Assembly: GCF_018070025.1 (NCBI RefSeq)
Contig: NZ_JAGPYQ010000001.1
Span: 7,874,001-7,938,000, forward strand
From: Streptomyces liliiviolaceus
GTDB taxonomy: Bacteria > Actinomycetota > Actinomycetes > Streptomycetales > Streptomycetaceae
Direction: 5' to 3'
Length of the DNA: 64,000 nucleotides
Shown here one piece after another: positions 61,014 to 64,000 of the stretch. Both the position numbers and the translations under genes were made by a program. Within the stretch, counting starts at the first letter, position 1, and each line of letters opens with the position of its first letter. The notes under the pieces were generated by a model. That model worked only from the letters and a program-made list of their open reading frames with translations, was not told the origin of the DNA and did not search any database.

Positions 61014-62450
61014 TCAGCCGAGCGACGTCATCACGTGCTTGATCCGCGTGTAGTCGTCGAAGCCGTACCCCGACAGGTCCTTGCCGTAGCCGGAGTGCTT
61101 GAAGCCGCCGTGCGGCATCTCCGCGACCAGCGGGATGTGCGTGTTGATCCACACGCAGCCGAAGTCGAGGACCTTGGACATGCGCATCGCGCGCGCGTGG
61201 TCCTTCGTCCAGACGGAGGAGGCGAGCGCGTACTCGACGCCGTTCGCGTACTCGACGGCCTGCGCCTCGTCCGTGAAGGACTGGACGGTGATGACCGGGC
61301 CGAAGACCTCGTTCTGGACGATCTCGTCGTCCTGCTTCAGGCCGGAGACGACGGTCGGGGCGTAGAAGTAGCCCTTCTCGCCGACCCGGTGGCCGCCCGC
61401 CTCGACCTTGGCGTGCGCGGGCAGCCGCTCGATGAAGCCGGAGACCTGCTTGAGCTGGTTCGGGTTGTTGAGCGGCCCGTACAGCACGTCCTCGTCGTCC
61501 GGCTGCCCGGTCTTCGTGTCGGCGGCGGCCTTGGCGAGCGCGGCCGTGAACTCGTCGTGGATGGACTCCTGTACGAGGACGCGCGTGGCGGCCGTACAGT
61601 CCTGGCCGGCGTTGAAGAAGCCCGCCACCGAGATGTCCTCGACGGCCTTGGCGATGTCGGTGTCCTCGAAGACCACGACGGGCGCCTTGCCGCCCAGCTC
61701 CAGGTGGACCCGCTTGACGTCCTTGGCGGCGGACTCGGCGACGGAGATGCCCGCCCGCACGGAACCGGTGATGGACGCCATGGCCGGGATCCTGTGCTCG
61801 ACCATCGCGCGGCCGGTGTCGCGGTCGCCGCAGATGACGTTGAAGACGCCCTCGGGGACGACCGAGCCGATGATCTCGGCGATCAGGACCGTGGAGGCCG
61901 GGGTGGTGTCGGACGGCTTGAGCACGACCGTGTTGCCCGCGGCGAGCGCCGGGGCGAACTTCCACACGGCCATCATCATCGGGTAGTTCCACGGCGCGAC
62001 CTGCGCGCAGACACCGACGGGCTCACGGCGGACGATCGAGGTCAGGCCCTCCATGTACTCGCCGGCCGACCTGCCCTCCAGCATGCGTGCCGCGCCCGCG
62101 AAGAAGCGGATCTGGTCGACCATGGGCGGGATCTCCTCGGACCGGGTCAGTCCGATGGGCTTGCCCGTGTTCTCGACCTCGGCGGCGATGAGTTCTTCGG
62201 CGCGCTCCTCGAAGGCGTCCGCGATCTTCAGGAGGGCCTTCTGGCGCTCGGCGGGGGTCTGGTCGCGCCAGGCGGGGAAGGCCGCGGCGGCGGCCTCCAT
62301 CGCGGCGTCGACGTCGGCCTGACCGGACAGCGGCGCGGTGGCGTACGCCTCGCCCGTCGCGGGGTTGACCACGTCCGTGGTCCGTCCATCGGCGGCATCG
62401 CGGAACTCTCCGGCGATGTAATTACGCAGTCGACGCAGCTCGGTGCTCAC
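61014..62450 (-). CDS. Aldehyde dehydrogenase, gamma-aminobutyraldehyde/betaine-aldehyde type
   Basis: A 478-residue NAD-dependent dehydrogenase. Motifs are VAPWNYPMMMAVWK, the general base in VHLELGGKAP, the catalytic Cys in NAGQDCTAATR and the C-terminal HIPLVAEMPHGGFKHSGYGKDLSGYG, which the enzyme at 47048-48568 also has in part (HIPIISEMPHGGYKASGFGKDMS). The two are paralogues. GTG 62450 follows AGGAGGG. It is divergent from the Lrp regulator and next to an aminotransferase gene, so it probably oxidises the aldehyde made by that enzyme from putrescine or cadaverine. Substrate is inferred. Confidence 0.92.
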   Translation of the reverse strand: MSTELRRLRNYIAGEFRDAADGRTTDVVNPATGEAYATAPLSGQADVDAAMEAAAAAFPAWRDQTPAERQKALLKIADAFEERAEELIAAEVENTGKPIGLTRSEEIPPMVDQIRFFAGAARMLEGRSAGEYMEGLTSIVRREPVGVCAQVAPWNYPMMMAVWKFAPALAAGNTVVLKPSDTTPASTVLIAEIIGSVVPEGVFNVICGDRDTGRAMVEHRIPAMASITGSVRAGISVAESAAKDVKRVHLELGGKAPVVVFEDTDIAKAVEDISVAGFFNAGQDCTAATRVLVQESIHDEFTAALAKAAADTKTGQPDDEDVLYGPLNNPNQLKQVSGFIERLPAHAKVEAGGHRVGEKGYFYAPTVVSGLKQDDEIVQNEVFGPVITVQSFTDEAQAVEYANGVEYALASSVWTKDHARAMRMSKVLDFGCVWINTHIPLVAEMPHGGFKHSGYGKDLSGYGFDDYTRIKHVMTSLG

Positions 62451-62468
62451 TGCCCGGCCCTCCTGTCG

Positions 62469-62502
62469 GATGTCCACAACTGATGTCCACAACGGATGTC
62501 CT
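62469..62502. repeat. 13-bp direct repeats in the Lrp/aldehyde dehydrogenase gap
   Basis: GATGTCCACAACT, GATGTCCACAACG and a partial GATGTCCT follow each other without spacer, just upstream of the aldehyde dehydrogenase start on the minus strand. Confidence 0.7.
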
Positions 62503-62612
62503 ACGACCGTTCTTCTACGGTCCTCCGCCCCAGGTGTCCACCACCTGAGACGCCAGGCCTCCCACCCTATTCCTCGCCCCGACGTTTTCAACACCCCCGC
62601 TGGCCCCAGAGC

Positions 62613-62625
62613 TGCGAAATCCGCA
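62613..62625. promoter_or_regulatory. Lrp/AsnC-type box between aldehyde dehydrogenase and regulator
   Basis: TGCGAAATCCGCA, a near-symmetric motif with an A/T centre, in the position for control of both divergent genes. Confidence 0.5.
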
Positions 62626-62701
62626 GAGTTGAAACACGTAAACAACGGATTTCATCGATCACACCTTGCGGAACTGTCGAGCCCTCGTGCACAGTGAGCG
62701 C

Positions 62702-63211
62702 GTGGCCAGTCGAAGCGCAGACCCCAGGGACCCCCGGGACTCCCGTGAGTCCAGGAGCGGCACCCCCCAGCTGGATGCCGTCTCCCTCGGCATCATCGAG
62801 CAGCTCCAGGAGGACGGCCGCCGGCCGTACGCCGCGATAGGCAAGGCCGTGGGCCTTTCCGAGGCGGCCGTGCGCCAGCGCGTCCAGAAGCTGCTCGACC
62901 AGGGCGTGATGCAGATCGTCGCCGTCACGGACCCGCTCACCGTGGGTTTCCGCAGGCAGGCGATGGTGGGCATCAACGCCGACGGCGACCTGGAACCGGT
63001 CGCGGACGCGCTGACCGCCATGCCGGAGGTCGAGTACGTGGTGATGACCGCGGGCTCCTTCGACATCCTCGCCGAGATCGTCTGCGAGGACGACGACCAC
63101 CTGCTGGACGTCATCAACAAACGCATCCGGATCCTGCCCGGCGTGCGCTCCACCGAGAGCTTCGTCTACCTCAAGCTCAAGAAGCAGACCTACATGTGGG
63201 GAACCCGATAG
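62702..63211 (+). CDS. Lrp/AsnC-family transcriptional regulator
   Basis: A 169-residue regulator with the Lrp helix-turn-helix (LDAVSLGIIEQLQEDGRRPYAAIGKAVGLSEAAVRQRVQKLLDQGVM) and the RAM ligand-binding domain (RRQAMVGINADGDLEPVADALTAMPEVEYVVMTAGSFDILAEIVCED). GTG 62702 is chosen; GTG 62687 would add five residues (VHSER). It precedes the aminotransferase gene by 2 bases and is divergent from the aldehyde dehydrogenase, so it likely controls both in response to an amine or amino acid. Confidence 0.93.
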   Translation: MASRSADPRDPRDSRESRSGTPQLDAVSLGIIEQLQEDGRRPYAAIGKAVGLSEAAVRQRVQKLLDQGVMQIVAVTDPLTVGFRRQAMVGINADGDLEPVADALTAMPEVEYVVMTAGSFDILAEIVCEDDDHLLDVINKRIRILPGVRSTESFVYLKLKKQTYMWGTR

Positions 63212-63213
63212 CC

Positions 63214-64000
63214 GTGACTGCCAAGGACCTCAGCCGCACCGCGTACGACCACCTGTGGATGCACTTCACCCGCATGTCCTCGTACGAGAACGCGCCCGTC
63301 CCCACGATCGTCCGTGGCGAGGGGACCTACATCTACGACGACAAGGGCAAGCGCTACCTCGACGGTCTGGCCGGTCTGTTCGTGGTCCAGGCGGGCCACG
63401 GCCGCGCCGAACTGGCCGAGACGGCCGCCCGGCAGGCCCAGGAACTGGCCTTCTTCCCGATCTGGTCGTACGCCCACCCGAAGGCCGTCGAGCTGGCCGA
63501 GCGCCTCGCGCACCACGCTCCCGGCGACCTGAACAAGGTCTTCTTCACCACCGGTGGCGGCGAGGCCGTGGAGACCGCGTGGAAGCTCGCCAAGCAGTAC
63601 TTCAAGCTGCAGGGCAAGCCGACCAAGTACAAGGTCATCTCGCGCGCGGTCGCCTACCACGGCACCCCGCAGGGCGCCCTGTCCATCACGGGCCTGCCCG
63701 CCCTGAAGGCCCCGTTCGAGCCGCTGGTCCCCGGCGCGCACAAGGTCCCGAACACCAACATCTACCGCGCGCCCGCGTTCCTCGACAACGGCTCCGGCGT
63801 CTCCCCCGAGGCCTTCGGCCGCTGGGCCGCCGACCAGATCGAGGAGCAGATCCTCTTCGAGGGCCCCGAGACGGTCGCCGCCGTCTTCCTGGAGCCCGTG
63901 CAGAACGCCGGCGGCTGCTTCCCGCCGCCGCCCGGCTACTTCCAGCGGGTGCGCGAGATCTGCGATCAGTACGACGTGCTGCTCGTCTCGGACGAGGTCA
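63214..64000 (+). CDS. Class III (omega) aminotransferase, N-terminal part
   Basis: A PLP-dependent transaminase cut by the window end after 262 codons. GTG 63214 follows the regulator's stop by 2 bases with GGGGAAC upstream. Visible are HLWMHFTRMSSYENAPVPTI, YLDGLAGLFVVQAGHGR, KVFFTTGGGEAVETAWKLAKQYF, YHGTPQGALSITG, and the start of the cofactor-binding region VSDEV. Such enzymes of the putrescine/beta-alanine-pyruvate group move amino groups from terminal amines to pyruvate. With the aldehyde dehydrogenase across the gap it would form a putrescine-to-GABA or similar route. The PLP lysine lies beyond the window. Confidence 0.9.
   Translation, partial: MTAKDLSRTAYDHLWMHFTRMSSYENAPVPTIVRGEGTYIYDDKGKRYLDGLAGLFVVQAGHGRAELAETAARQAQELAFFPIWSYAHPKAVELAERLAHHAPGDLNKVFFTTGGGEAVETAWKLAKQYFKLQGKPTKYKVISRAVAYHGTPQGALSITGLPALKAPFEPLVPGAHKVPNTNIYRAPAFLDNGSGVSPEAFGRWAADQIEEQILFEGPETVAAVFLEPVQNAGGCFPPPPGYFQRVREICDQYDVLLVSDEV

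Overview
The window is high-GC actinobacterial DNA, almost certainly from a Streptomyces chromosome. The coding regions have strong G/C third positions, so long false ORFs appear opposite real genes. GTG and TTG starts are common. There is a DasR-type site in front of a family 18 chitinase, a Zur-type site in front of a cysteine-less L32, and many copies of the short intergenic repeat GGGGCGCGGGGAACTGCGC. From memory, the gene order resembles the S. coelicolor SCO5655-SCO5697 interval; this was not checked.

Layout. 1-10 kb: a DUF4081-type GNAT (partial), the MEP-pathway genes ispG and dxr with an M50 site-2 protease between them, a divergent SecA, and a large acyl-CoA dehydrogenase. 10-26 kb: a carbohydrate regulon made of a LacI regulator, GH31, GH12, GH95, GH42, an Lpl-type ABC importer and a GH3. 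Four near-identical palindromes (core CGAAGCGCTTCG) lie before lacI and in the divergent GH3/importer promoter region. The enzyme set fits xyloglucan: a secreted GH12 cuts the polymer, the importer takes up oligosaccharides, and alpha-fucosidase, beta-galactosidase, alpha-xylosidase and beta-glucosidase take them apart.

26-34 kb: L32, an aldehyde dehydrogenase, a PucR regulator, a membrane-anchored P-loop ATPase and gabT (GABA transaminase). 34-41 kb: a PAP2 phosphatase, an EVE-domain McrB plus McrC (type IV restriction), a GH18 chitinase and a small unknown protein whose ribosome-binding site lies in a strong hairpin. 41-49 kb: an apparent six-gene polyamine operon on the minus strand (aldehyde dehydrogenase, PotD, PotA, PotB, PotC, FAD oxidase), then a NADAR protein.

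49-64 kb: a repeat array, a DUF4190 membrane protein, an adenosine deaminase-like protein, a glycerophosphodiesterase, a GT1 glycosyltransferase, a serine hydrolase, PadR, an SGNH hydrolase, an orphan second polyamine-binding lipoprotein, a two-component system with a divergent secreted protein, and an aldehyde dehydrogenase/Lrp/aminotransferase group that again suggests polyamine catabolism.

Three things stand out beyond ordinary annotation: the xyloglucan regulon as a complete unit; the EVE-McrBC pair; and the repeat biology, with two copies of a nested palindromic element (one supplying the 3' end of a histidine kinase gene) and an array of the short repeat with a 142-bp higher-order period. 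No tRNA, rRNA, CRISPR array, insertion sequence or transposase was seen.
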